Program-made: the position numbers and the translations under genes
Part shown: positions 1 through 12,278 of the stretch, piece by piece
How positions within the stretch are numbered: the stretch's first letter is position 1
Layout: each line of letters begins with the position of its first letter
Assembly (NCBI RefSeq): GCF_022539665.2
Contig: NC_081331.1
Span: 4,374,501-4,438,500, forward strand
From: Daphnia carinata
Taxonomy: Eukaryota > Arthropoda > Branchiopoda > Diplostraca > Daphniidae
Length of the DNA: 64,000 nt
Reading direction: 5' to 3'
Notes under the pieces: model-generated
The model's database searches: none
The model's input: the letters and a program-made list of their open reading frames with translations, nothing else
Told to the model about the DNA's origin: nothing

Positions 1-2
1 AT

Positions 3-491
<489 letters not shown>

Positions 492-520
492 TCAGCTACT
501 TCAAGAACCCGGGACAAGCT

Positions 521-526
521 AATAAA
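521..526 (+). terminator. Polyadenylation signal of H4
   Basis: A canonical AATAAA starts 30 bases after the H4 stop codon (TGA at 489-491). Replication-dependent histone genes use a stem-loop instead, and none is visible between the stop and this signal. Confidence 0.6.
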
Positions 527-626
527 AGTTCTTCAAATTAGTAAGTTTTTTACCAACATTTTTTGCTTTATTTTTGATTGATACAGCGTAGTATTGACAT
601 GACTGGTATTTGCGCAGTTATCCAAG

Positions 627-722
627 ATGGCGTCTCGACATTTTTATCCTCTTGTGCTTTCTCGTCTGTTTTCTTATGGATCGGCTGCAGCCATGACACC
701 AAACGGCACTGAAGTGAATTAA
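627..722 (+). CDS. Candidate 31-residue small ORF with TISU-like start
   Basis: The ATG sits in CCAAGATGGCGTC, close to the TISU/YY1 initiator element (SAASATGGCGGC), which marks start sites of messages with very short leaders. The ORF encodes 31 residues, begins MASRHFYPLVLSRLF and ends at a TAA. It resembles no family I know. It could be a micropeptide, the first exon of an unseen gene, or chance. The rest of the 492-1036 gap between H4 and the esterase holds only AT-rich sequence. Confidence 0.2.
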   Translation: MASRHFYPLVLSRLFSYGSAAAMTPNGTEVN

Positions 723-1036
723 ATTCATCCCTCTTGCTTGATTGGATCTGCACAATTTTCTTCCAGTATACAAATTGTTTTTTATGTTTAATCTTTCAAT
801 TCGATCTTAGCGTCCCACTCGAATAATGTATTTCGGTACCTATGGATCTAATGTGATGCAGCAAATGTTATGACCAGAATACAAGTGTTTTGCTGTACAA
901 TTAATTTCCTCATTTTTCAATAGTCTCGAAGCATGTGAGTAACGTTAGGTAGAGAATAGATGAAAATGAATTTCTAAAAATGTTCAACATTTGAACAGTT
1001 TTCTGTGTGTTGTTTTCTTATAAGTGTACTGAGTAG

Positions 1037-3382
1037 TTAAAGTTCATCTTTTTCAATATTTGCATTGCTGACAATGGTATCATTTTTCTTATCAGTTGGA
1101 TGTAATATAACAGAAATCTCCTCGTTCCAAAAACGACTTGCATCAGCTCGGTAGTCTGAATCAACAACCAAAGTTGTACCGATGCGTAAAAACAGACGGT
1201 TCTTATTGAACGGTGTCCATGAAGTTGGTATATGATCCGTAATTATCGACGTAGGGACGCTAAAAAAAGAAATTGGATATAATTTCAAATTTATGGCACC
1301 TAAATAAAGGTATTAACAAATACCCGGTTTTCGCGAAATTGGTCAACAAAGGGACGAAAACATGCTTGCTGAATTCGATATCGTCGGATGACATCAGCAA
1401 ATCTTTGCCCCAAAGGTCACTAAAAATATATTGAAGATCATCTCCTTGGGCAACACCTAGAGCAATTTTAAAGCTATACTATCCAGAATAAGCCAATGAA
1501 TGTTACAGAAAGTAATCGATACCGAAATCCGCGATTTCACCCTGAAGATTTACAACGCTGTATTGGCCGCGGTATTCGAAAACATAACGATAGATCGGCA
1601 CGCTATGGTTTGCGAGTAGACGCGAATAACGATCCGTGCAGCGGGTGTAGAGCAAATCAGTTAAAAACTAAGGGCGAAACCGAAAATAACTTGTAGCAAT
1701 GATTTTCATTACAAGTATCATTAATCACACTTGCCTCGACATATTTTGGTCTAAACTGATCCTCTTCATCTAGATCGACGTTGCGAAAATATTTACGTCG
1801 TATAGCTTTTGACAAAGATGGAAGTTTGCGATCGAATCCCGACATCATTGGTAGCAGACGGGGAAGCTGGTCTACAAAACTGTCATCGTACCGGCCGTTA
1901 CTTAACGTATTCAGTGTCACTGTAACACAAATAACGGCAAATTTGCTTAAATTTAAATCAGGAAAATAAGAAGACATTTACGTCGATAAAAGAAGGCTCC
2001 TTCGTCTTTTGTTTGCCCGGTTAAAGTAGGCACGCGATGAAAAGAACCTTTTGTTAGCATATCTTCCGGATCAACCAGAATAACGACACCGTCCACCACA
2101 GGCGTGAACCTCCGAGGAAAACTATAAAACATCTTAAATAAATAACCAAATTAAAAATACAACGACAAAAGCAACGACAAAACAAGAGTGGGAGACGTAA
2201 TGTACTTACATGCATATCGGTGGATTTAAGAATAATATCTTCCACAGGCACCTTGCGTAAGCAATCAACCATTTCTTTCATTCCCATCTCAGAGCATTCT
2301 ACCCGTCGTGCAAGTTCCAAAGTTGCTTCTCTTGGTTTATGTTGGATGTACTCACCACACAGGGCGTTACCGGATAGAGCAATAATTCTAGAGAATAGCC
2401 CATCAGCTACAGGTGACATACCAAGCAATGTTGCTGATACTGCTCCGCTGTCTTGTCCAAACAGTGTCACCGAGTTGGTTTCTCCCCCTTTTTTCCGTAC
2501 GGCAATGTTAATAATACAAAATGAATAATGGAAAAGTTTTTAATTATTAGACGTATTACCAAAAGCCGAAATGTGATCTTTAATCCAGCGTAAAGCCGCC
2601 ACTTGATCCAATAGTGCCCAGTTACCTGGGGCTCGATTGTCACCACTACTCAAGAAACCTAAATAACATCATTGTTCACACAACAAACAGCGGTTAGTCA
2701 ATACTACACATTATTTCAGCTGTTTTGTTTTTGTTTGCAACCTAGAGCGCCGAGGCGATATTGTACAGTAACCAGAACTATATCCTGTTCCAGTAAAAGC
2801 TTTGGGCCAAAAAAGTACGATACGCCACCTCCCGTCACAAAGGCCCCGCCGTGCAGAAAGACCATCACAGCCCGTGAACCACGAATCTGTGACTCGTGAT
2901 TTTTTAAATTCTTAAAATAAAATGGGTTGTAAAATCTAAAATTACATACAGAAGGCGTATAAATGTTCAATATCAGGCAATCCTCATCTCCGACTGGTTC
3001 ATTGCTTTGTAGGTTAAATTGGGGACAAAGATTTCCATCTTTTAAAGCATTGCGAATACCCGACCAAGGTTCCTCTGCTTCTGGAGGCTAATTGAATTTG
3101 GTTAGAAAGTCAAAGCGGACAATTTTTTTAGCATTCAAACACGGGTACCTGAAAACGCCTTTCTCCTATTGGTGCCTTAGCATATTTAATGCCTTTGAAC
3201 GAATAATAGGATGTTTTAAAATCGACAACCTCTTTTCGACCTCGCAGTGAACCTGTTTTCGTTTTCAATACTACAGTTTCTTCATAGAAATCTTCGGTCT
3301 CCTCTTGTTCGAGACTCCAATTCGGCGCAACCATGATGCAAATCATGGACAAAATTTGGATCCACACATCAGTCGACGCCAT
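1037..3382 (-). CDS. Carboxylesterase-like protein, catalytically dead, C-terminal KDEL
   Basis: Ten exons: 3382-3149, 3087-2950, 2886-2742, 2658-2560, 2487-2210, 2132-1982, 1919-1729, 1667-1507, 1473-1324, 1259-1037. The phases agree and give 589 residues, normal for a type-B carboxylesterase. The N-terminus has a signal peptide (about residues 1-24). The oxyanion-hole motif HGG is at 136-138 and the triad Glu fits E342 in TKDEG. The nucleophile elbow, usually GESAG, reads GQDSG, so Asp218 replaces the catalytic Ser. The triad His motif, usually GxxHGDDL, reads GVAQGDDL, so Gln475 replaces His. The protein ends in KDEL, the ER-retrieval signal. Catalytically dead relatives include glutactin, neurotactin and neuroligins, but this one has no membrane segment. 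I infer a soluble ER-lumen pseudoenzyme, perhaps a binding protein or chaperone. Confidence 0.88.
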
Positions 3383-4434
3383 TTGTCTTTCTTCTCACGA
3401 GAACTCTGACAAGTCTAATAATCGTTAGAAGACGTAATGTTATGTTGAGCTGTAGGAATACTTCTTCGCTGGTAAGAACCTTAACGACAACTGACTGTTC
3501 AAGAACTGTCAGTTTCTGTATTATAACACAGAATGTCGCAATACTTCACGCTACATGGAACAGTTCGTCTTTTTCCTGGTAGCCGTCCTCAAAATGATCA
3601 CACTGCAGACACTGCGTGATTGCCTTGTCGGTCTCTGTCATAAATAGGAATAGAAAAAGTGAAATTTCCTTGGGTACCGGAGACCAGCTCTTCAAATATT
3701 GTTCTGGTCGAAGTCATTAATCAAATGTAACTATGGATGGGCATGGGACTTACCTTCATTAAAAATTACCAGAAACCATTCCAACTCCCTACAAACAAGC
3801 CACGGATCGGTGACGAGCTGACAACACAACGAAAGTCCGCACTTTCACTGCCATGCAATTAGAGCGCTCGAGAGCCATAACAAAGAACATGCTGTGCATC
3901 TATAAAACAGATGTTGTACTTTTGAATTTTCCAATGCTTTTAAGGAAGTATAATATAAATTCATTAAGGAGAAATGAAAAAAAAATATTACCTGAAAAGT
4001 TGGCGAGACTTGTTCCATTTCAGTCTGTCGTGTTAATTTCGTTTTAGGTCTCTGAAAACAGTCACATGAACATAGCCGAGTTTAATTATTGCCCGTGAAC
4101 TATCGTTTCAAATGCTAGGAAATGAAAGATGAAACTATGAATACTACGGCCAGTAACAAGTTCGCTTTCTCAAGGGCAGAAGGTTTGTTGTCTTTTTCCC
4201 GATGAAAACGTGGATATCCTAGATCAGGCAAACTGGAATGAGAACTAGAAATAGGGTAATGTTGATACCATTTTGAAAGTTACTTTAAATCTATTTTAAT
4301 GCTTTAATTTTATTATACCACCTGAAAAATGTCAACACGATAATAAACACAATTGGGAATATACAGCGAAGGCAAGCTCATGAATCACAACGCAATTGAT
4401 AAAATAGTTGGCACGGTTAAAATATAATTTAAGT
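3383..4434. other. Intergenic, nothing recognised
   Basis: This AT-rich gap separates the start of the esterase gene from the 3' end of the first ACSF3 gene. Short open frames here (for example around 3853-4047) show no family motif and no splice context. It should hold the esterase promoter, but no core element stands out. Confidence 0.5.
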
Positions 4435-7186
4435 TTACGGAGAAGTAGGCAACGTGAACATCTGATTTACCAAATTCTTTTTGTTGATTTTGCCCATGGC
4501 ATTCCGAGGTATGCTATCTACTACTTTCCAAACTGTAGGAATAGCATACGGTGCCATAGTTGCATTTTTTTTGCACCACGACTTCAGTTCGTCAACTTCC
4601 AGTTTACTGCGCTCCTTGGGAACCAAAACAGCCGCAACCTGTGAATGAAGTGCATGATTATTTTACCAAAAGAATTTTTTTTCTTGATGTACAAGTCTTA
4701 CCGCTTGTCCCCATACGGGATCAGGTAAACCAACTACAGCGCAATCACTAATACGCGGATGGGCTAACAATTCTGTTTCAATTTGGAGGGCGCTAAGTTT
4801 GTGACCTCCCGATTTGATTATATCAGCAGATGCTCTTCCGAGAATTTTGTAGTAACCGTTGTTAAACTGGGCGATGTCTCCTACAAATATGATGGTAATA
4901 TATATTGTTTTTGAATAATGAGGCGTTGTTTAAATTACCGGTTTTAAACCATCCATCTTTTGTGAACTCTTTCTCTGTCACATCGGGTTTGTTCCAATAA
5001 CCCTGGAAAACGCTGTTACCTCGGACAAGAAGCTCACCTGAAAGTCCAGCCTGTACGTTTCGCAAATAAGTATAATCGAGATGCACGAAAATAATACAGA
5101 AAAATTTTTTACCTTGCCGGGTTCGACTTTAGTTGCTTTAGAGTTGCCTTCTGCTAGGATATCGTAGTATACTTTAGAACCATCCAAACTGGTTTTAAAC
5201 TCAGCGATGCGAACACGGACACCAGGAAGAGGGAAGCCCACATGACCTTAAAAAAAAAAAAAAAAAAAAAGATAAAATGTACTACAAGCCATTCTGCGAT
5301 TTCAGAGCAATATTATTTTTGTTACCAGGTCTGCGTTCTCCTTTAATGGGGTTAGATAACGCCATTCCAATCTCTGTCATTCCGTAGCGTTCCAACAGTT
5401 GATGCCCCGTAATGGATCGCCATTGATGAAAGACGGACTCCGGTAAGAGGGCCGAGCCGCTGACCATCAATCTAAAGATAAAAAGTGTGAGCATCTCCAC
5501 GTTAAGCATTAAGCTTGACTTCAAAATAACCTCATCTTCGTCGAACAAGTGGCCTTGACGTACTCTTTTAGTTTAGGATTGCCCGCAAACTTGCGTTGAT
5601 ACTCGTTAATTAACATTGAATAAATGGTGGGTACAGCCATAAATACGGTTGGTCGTTCACTGTTTGACATGTTTACACCTAAAAGATTAGACCACACCAA
5701 ACTGGCATCAAATTTCGGCAGCATTATACACCTATAGCCGAATATTAAAGAGTTTAAAGTAACCGCCCCGCAGACGATGGCACAAGCTATACCTGGCGCC
5801 AACATAGAGTGGGCAAAGAAGGGCATTAACGATTCCATGGGTGTGATACAGAGGCAAAGTGTGAAGAATTACATCAGCTGGCGACCAAGACCACGAGCTA
5901 ACCAGGGAACGGACTTGGGAGTCGATATTTACGTGACTCAGTAGAACTCCTTTAGGTTTTCCTGTAGTCCCGCTGGTGTATAGAATCATGGCGTTTGCTT
6001 GCCGATAGAAATTATCAGGCATCGAAAACTCGCTTAAAAGCCCAGCCAGTGTCGAATCAATGGACGGTGGATTTGTTTCAACTCTAACACTTGAGCAAAT
6101 GTTCTCAGAATTTTTTTCACCGACAGGCCGAGAAGACGACGAATCTTGACGCGACCATGTGTCATCAATAACTAATAACGGAAGGCCATTCAAGTTAGAA
6201 GACAATGATGTCATTAGCTCTACATTTGATGGGTCTGATGTGGTAATGGCCAATGAAGCTTCTGAATCCTATTAGGGATTCATGAGACTGCAGTTAGAAC
6301 AAAACATAAAAAAAGGAAGAAATGTGTTACCTGGATGTAGTATGAGAGTAATGATGGCGGATGCACCGGAGAAAGAGGAACCGCTTTTCAAATGCATTCA
6401 TGTAAGATATTAATGATAAGGAAGATGAGTTTAGATTAAAATCAGAAACGGTACTTTTATCGTATTTTTACTACCATAATACATTTATTTTTATGCGATC
6501 GAACGCATTTGGCAAAAATTCGGAAAAGTTACCATAGCTTAAAATTGATTGACAGTATAAGCACAGTGGAAACAAAAAATTAGAAATTTTCATTGACACA
6601 GTTTTCATGTTCCTTTGCATTGACCTTGGCCTACATCACAACTTCCTTATCTGCAATGGAATGCCTTATCAGGAACATAACAGTATTATGCAATGTATCC
6701 AAACACAAAAAATTTGTATGAATGCATCTAGCATCACATTATGCAATCTTTAATTTTTTGTGTTACAGCTACAAGGGTTCATCCCTAGTTTAACCAAATA
6801 TAAATGAATTAAGGCTTACCTATGTGACCAGACGCCCAGCATGCCCATTGCGCAAGGACATATGTAACATCATTTGGGCATAGGAAAACAATTCGTTCTT
6901 GAGTTTTATTAACTCCAAGTTTTCCTTGAATCTTTCTAGCCAGCAATAAGCTTTTCCGTAAGATGTCTTGATAAGTATGGGTTCCATTTTTGTCTTTCAA
7001 TGCAATTTTATTTAAATGGTTGGTTGCAATTTGAAAAACTGGTGTGATTAATTCATTTTTTTCTTCAGTTTTCCCATGAGGTATAGAACAAAATCCCCTT
7101 CTTGCAGCTCTATATAAAGTAACAGATTTGTTTGACGAAATGGAACTCAAGAAACAAATGACTGGTTTTAGGATAAGAAACGCCAT
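4435..7186 (-). CDS. ACSF3: Malonyl-CoA synthetase, ACSF3-type, copy A
   Basis: Nine exons: 7186-6820, 6383-6331, 6268-5793, 5731-5531, 5471-5326, 5246-5113, 5050-4939, 4880-4702, 4638-4435. The phases agree and give 623 residues. This is an ANL-family adenylating enzyme. It has the P-loop [12 protein letters not shown], the A5 motif ERYGMTEIG, the hinge region [14 protein letters not shown], and a C-terminal Lys in [10 protein letters not shown]. The N-terminus is basic and hydroxylated with no acidic residue for over 30 positions, fitting a mitochondrial presequence. ACSF3 makes malonyl-CoA (and methylmalonyl-CoA) in the matrix for mitochondrial fatty-acid synthesis and lysine malonylation. 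An exact paralogue with matching exon borders lies just upstream on the same strand. Intron 1 is 436 bases; another intron carries a run of about 20 A's. Confidence 0.93.
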
Positions 7187-7880
7187 TGCACAATCATCTA
7201 ACGTGAATCACTGCACACGCTTTGGCGACAACTGACTACAAGAACATCACATCTGACTTCACAAATGCAAACTGTCTCGCGTCTGGTAAACAAAGTTCCT
7301 GAATTTCAGCCAAAAAATGATAGCCCAAGACCTTGAGACAATGTGGCGCTTCGCTTTCAAGGTTACACAAAAGGGTGCAAAAGTTACGTGTTACCAACCA
7401 AAATAGGTGCAAAGACTGTTTTGTAATCGCACAGCATACATACGCACATTGACTACTAAAAACAATATGCCAAGTATGCTAAGAACCTGCAGCAAATATT
7501 TAGAAATACGAATAAAAAAAGAAAAAGACTCAGACGAAATTTGGGGTAAAGAAATTTTACGGATTTCAAGGTTGTAGCTAAAGAGCAAATAGATTTAAAA
7601 TCAAACATTTAATTTATTTTCGATTAATTTACATTAATTGCATCCCATTCTTCGTTCTGCGAATCAGTATAAAGCCAATCGGAGATTTACAAATATTACA
7701 AATACCACAAAGTGTTCCCATGATCCCATCCTACACCTATAAGCTTTGACTACCAAACGGTACAAATGTCATACATCAAGGCATGTATTATTGCCCGAAT
7801 GTTACCGTATACGATAAGAAAAACTTAGTTTCTAACGTCTGTTGCCACACACTCCCGTGGTACTATACATAGACCAAATA
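7187..7880. other. Intergenic between the two ACSF3 copies
   Basis: It holds the promoter of copy A and the 3' end of copy B. A minus-strand open frame at 7391-7588 has a hydrophobic stretch but no splice context or family match, and I do not call it a gene. Confidence 0.5.
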
Positions 7881-10245
7881 TTAAAGTTTGCTGGTAACCG
7901 GTTTGTCGTTGAATGCTACTTTGGCGAATTCTACCTTATTAACTTTACCTAACGCATTTCGAGGTAGTTCGGAATAAATTCGCCATTCACTTGGCACTAT
8001 ATAAGGTGCCATTCTTTCTTTACACCACTTTTTTAAAGCTACTAGGTCTATGCTTTTTTCAGGATTCACGAGTACGATGACAGCTGCAACCTGTAAAACA
8101 AACATAAACGCGGGCTAGACAGTTGTGAATATTCCAGTAAATTAATTTGATACCTTTTGTCCCCACGTAACATCAGGAATTCCAAATACTGTACAGTCTA
8201 CTATTTCGGGATGACCAAGAAGGTGTGTTTCAATTTCAAGGGCACTTATTTTGAAGCCACCTGATTTTATTATGTCTGCAGATAAACGTCCAAGAATCTT
8301 GAAGTAACCGTTGTCGTATTGAACTGCATCTCCTGTAAAAACCTATCATTTTTAGCTTCTAGCGTTCAAATTATTTGTTTAAATCTAATAAAATTGTTTA
8401 AGTAAGAAAGACAATCTAGAAGTTGGCACACCAGTTCGAAACCATCCGTCTGCAGTGAAATCTTTCGCTGTAGCTTCCGGTTTATTCCAGTAACCATGGA
8501 AAACGTTTGGCCCTTTAATGATAAGATCACCGCTTATAACTTTCTACAAATAAAAAAATACAGTAAAGTCCTTTTATGTACGTTGTAGAAGCAACATTAA
8601 CAACACAATACGATTGCCTAAATGAAGCCTTCTTACATCGTTTTTCACGTGAGATGAAAACTGCTCGTGGCTTGTTTCGAATAACACTTGATAATTTGCT
8701 TTAGCTCCAAGCGAAGAGGGTTGAAATTCAACTAGTCTGATACTGACCCCTGGCGATGGAACCCCGACGTAGCCTTAGGAAAAAAAAACATAAATTAATT
8801 AGAAATTGCTTACGCTTGACAAGGAATTGCTAGATGCCATAGGACTGTTGATCATGTTCAAATGATTTCGGTACCAACCACTCACCGGCACGTCTCTCTC
8901 CATCTAAGGGAATCGACAAAACTGAACCAATTTCTGTCATTCCATAACGTTCTACAATTTCGAGTCCTGTTGCCGCTTTCCATTTATGAAACACTGGTTC
9001 AGGGAGAGCCGCAGACCCGCTAATCATTACCCTACGTGGAAATAGTTCAATCTGTTATGTTATCGTTTTATTTACCGTTTGAATACAGTAAGTTGTACCT
9101 GATGCTGTTGGAGATGCTCGCTTTCACATATTCTCTTGTCCGGGGATTATCCCCAAAAGCAGTATCATGATGTGCAAGTAGCTTGCTGTACATGGTGGGT
9201 ACTCCCATGAAGATAGTCGGTTTCTGCTCTCGATTCACATTAGTGTTTAGGAAATGATCCCAAATTGTTTTGGAATCAAATTTAGGCAGCATAATACAAC
9301 TAAATCATGTATCAACAGAAGACTACTCCTTAATGGATATTAATGAATTCTTTCCCAAATTGATACCTGGCTCCAACATAGAGAGGGCACAGCAGAGCAT
9401 TTACGACCCCGTGGGTATGATGAAGCGGGAGTGCATGGACTATGACATCTTTTTTGGTCCACTGCCACACCTCGATTAGCATGCGTACTTGAGCATTGAT
9501 GTTTCTATGACTCAATAGAACTCCTTTCGGTTTCCCAGTAGTTCCGCTAGTGTATAACATCATCGCATCAGAATCGCGATAGAAATTAATGGATTTTGTG
9601 CCACTGAGGATGGATTCTAGTTGGGAGGGCAAACACTTTTCATTTGTTTCCTGTTGCCATGATTCTTCAAGAATTAACGATTGAATTTCATTTCCAACTG
9701 TTTTTTTAAGTGCAGAAAGCAACTCTGAATGACTTTGAGATGCAATCAATAATGCAGCACTACAGTCCTTTAAATAGTAACCTAATAAAGAAGGGGGATG
9801 TACAGGACTGAGTGGTACAGCTGTAATATAAATAATAATGATCACTTTAAGAGAACAATATTCTCATTCCAGTAATATAAATACCAATGTGACCAGCAGC
9901 CCAACAGGCCCATTGGGATACGACATAAGTGGAATCATTTGGGCAGAGAAATCCAATTCTTTCTTGACTCTTTCCTGTACCAACAGTGTCATTTATGAGG
10001 GTTGACAGCCTAACGGCTTTTAGCAACACATCCAAATAGGTGTGGGAACCATAGTTGTCTTTTATTGCAACTCTATCCAAATGTTGTAGAGCAATGTGAT
10101 GAGCAGGAACTACATCATTGTCATTCATTATGATTTTTTTTCTGCCTTGAGTACCTGCATAATTGACCGAGTACGACCAATTACGATGGGTTATTGAAAG
10201 AACAATGGATCTTAATGACTTCAGGAAAACAAGACGCATCGCCAT
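7881..10245 (-). CDS. ACSF3: Malonyl-CoA synthetase, ACSF3-type, copy B
   Basis: Eight exons: 10245-9885, 9820-9367, 9299-9099, 9031-8886, 8773-8637, 8543-8432, 8332-8154, 8090-7881. The phases agree and give 599 residues. The motifs match copy [36 protein letters not shown] and the C-terminal Lys in [10 protein letters not shown]. The N-terminus is again basic and Ser-rich, consistent with mitochondrial import. Five exons have exactly the same length as in copy A (201, 146, 112 and 179 bases, plus the shared intron phases elsewhere). Two differences stand out: the intron that splits exons 2 and 3 in copy A is absent here, and the fused exon is 75 bases shorter. Both copies keep catalytic motifs, so both are probably active. 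Confidence 0.92.
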
Positions 10246-10436
10246 ATTATTGTAAATAACAATGACTTTCAGGATAACATTTAAACATTGAAAGTTTTAA
10301 CTTTACAAGTAAAGATGGATTTTCACTAATAAGAATATTAATTAACCTGTGCAACCTTTGAGTTACGTGAAGGATATGGCAATCCGTTTTACCACCCCCA
10401 AAACAAGTATTGTTATTATTTCTGTTTTACTGCTAT

Positions 10437-10449
10437 CACCATCTACCGG
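10437..10449 (-). promoter_or_regulatory. CTCF-like motif
   Basis: Read on the minus strand, this fits about 11 of 13 positions of the CTCF consensus CCASYAGRKGGCR. It lies about 30 bases outside the left end of the palindrome. Motif matching by eye; binding is unknown. Confidence 0.25.
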
Positions 10450-10490
10450 TCACTTTCTAGTAAATTCTCAAAGTCAGTTTTTACAGCTAT

Positions 10491-10503
10491 GGCCATCTAG
10501 CGG
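10491..10503 (-). promoter_or_regulatory. CTCF-like motif at the outer end of the palindrome (left)
   Basis: The minus strand reads CCGCTAGATGGCC, matching about 11 of 13 positions of the CTCF consensus. Being inside the arm, it occurs in opposite orientation at the other end (15639-15651). Confidence 0.3.
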
Positions 10504-10540
10504 CCAGATTCCTATTTAACTTTCTCATTCATTCCTTCAG

Positions 10541-12272
10541 ACATGGATTGGATATGGTTACTTGAACACTGGATTTGCAAATGCAGTACAGCTGACTTAT
10601 GTTTCACATGGTCAGTTGGAGATTTCCCAGGCAAAATTTCTAGTAACTCAACATTTGGTAACATCTTTACTATAATTTTATTCAGTATCCTGCATGTCTC
10701 ATTAATTAAGATTTAAATCCTTTTATAGATTGTCACATCAGTGAGCAAGGTTTAGTTTAGGGATTGAGAGCCCTCAGTGACTATAACACCTAGCCCATAT
10801 TCAAATTGTAGCACTTGATTGCTGCCACTGATTCTTCAAAATGCCTATCTTGTATAGTTGTATGTAATGCTTGACAGCCAAATGGTACTCCGACGTCACA
10901 TAAATATCAATTGTTTACTTTATTTACATTTATTAAAAATTTTTGAAGGAATGATTTAAACAAATGCCAAAGGTGAGACATGCTGGATAAGCTTGATATG
11001 AATGTGTAGACGTAGTTTTGGAATGCAGCGGTGAAGCCGGCTGTTGGGTAAAACTTCATTAAAATTTTGTTTCAATTCAATATGTTTCAGTTACTATTTG
11101 TGTGATTACGCAAAGGATTGCGCCATCCAGGCAATGTGGATATTCTGCCATGTACATAATAAACCGAGGATTCTTCGTCAACATGCAAGATGTTACTCCC
11201 TGGTAATGCTTTTCTGCTGAGTTTGTTTAGTTTTCTAATTTAAACTTTAATGTTGTATTAGTAAACTACTGTTGGCAGAAAAGCTGATACATTGGGAAAA
11301 CGGTTATGGCAAGTGCGATGAATACATCACCATAGGGTCAGTTGTCTTGCCTTCACAATTGCAACAAAGATGAATCATGGAGTCAGAAACATTAAAAGGT
11401 GAACTATTTTAAATTTTTTAATTGTTTTAATTGGTGTATCGCTAAGTGCTGATACATGTGTAGAACATGCTGAAATTCATGTCATCCTGGATAGGACTAA
11501 AAAAAACGAGCTTTATCCACGAAGCAGCTCATTAATCATGTCCCAAACGATTGTCTGCGTCAGCCAGCAATCTTTCAATGGCTAACAAGCATTTAATAGT
11601 TTTGAAAATCGCGGTTTGCACTCCCTAAGGCGACATTCTTTAATCCTCACCTGTAAATAGATTTGAGTGCAACCATTTCTATTCTGAACTTTCGCCTACG
11701 AAATTCTTTTTCCATAAAATCAGGTGATATGATGTTATAATGGAAATTGTTGCCAAGACTGCCGAGACCAGGTACATTGTTTACCTTAACGTTTAGTGAT
11801 CAAAACAACCAACTTTGTAACTTATCTGTTTTTTATGGTGCATGGAACGTCCAACCGGAAAGCCCATGGAAGATCTCTGTGTCCAACACGAAGGGTTCTT
11901 CGAAACTTTCGTATTCAAGTTTTGGCTATGGTGATCATTTGCAACTGCATAGCCTTTAGAAGCTCATGCCAGGAATCTACAGGAATATGGCAGATGATGA
12001 ATTTATGTACCATGTAAGCAACATCGATAAGAACGTCTTATGCTTATCTATGTTTTATTTTCTTAATTTAGATTAATAGCAATAGTGAACTTGCGAACGT
12101 TTCTGGTTGGGATGTGATGACGAAAAGTTATAATAATTTGAAGTACGGAATTGAATTTCTCTCCATCAGTCGCCTGGGTATTCCCGCGTATTACGGTATT
12201 AATTATTTAAAAATTGAAGTGCATATCTGGGCTCCCTTCCTTTCCGTAGCCCCGTTTCCCCTTGACTCGTAA
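10541..12272 (+). pseudogene. Multi-exon gene remnant in the left arm
   Basis: Several stretches have exon character. The best one spans about 11750-12013. It ends at a donor (GTAAGC), and a second exon starts after an acceptor at 12072 and runs 67 codons to TAA at 12270-12272. Both exons share phase, and the second encodes readable protein such as SGWDVMTKSYNNLKYGIEF. A TAG at 11957-11959 interrupts the first exon 18 codons before its donor. Exon-like pieces with splice borders also occur at 10541-10660, near 11090-11215 and near 11260-11370. I recognise no family. The intact splice phase despite the TAG means recent decay, stop-codon readthrough or a wrong model are all possible. Confidence 0.5.
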
Positions 12273-12278
12273 TAAGCC

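Noticed and set aside
7391-7588. Hydrophobic minus-strand frame between the ACSF3 copies
   Set aside because: Single frame with no start context, promoter or family similarity.
11747-12017. Two overlapping plus-strand frames with mirror copies at 14126-14396, as separate small genes
   Set aside because: The splice phase shows they are one exon read in two frames inside a larger gene remnant.
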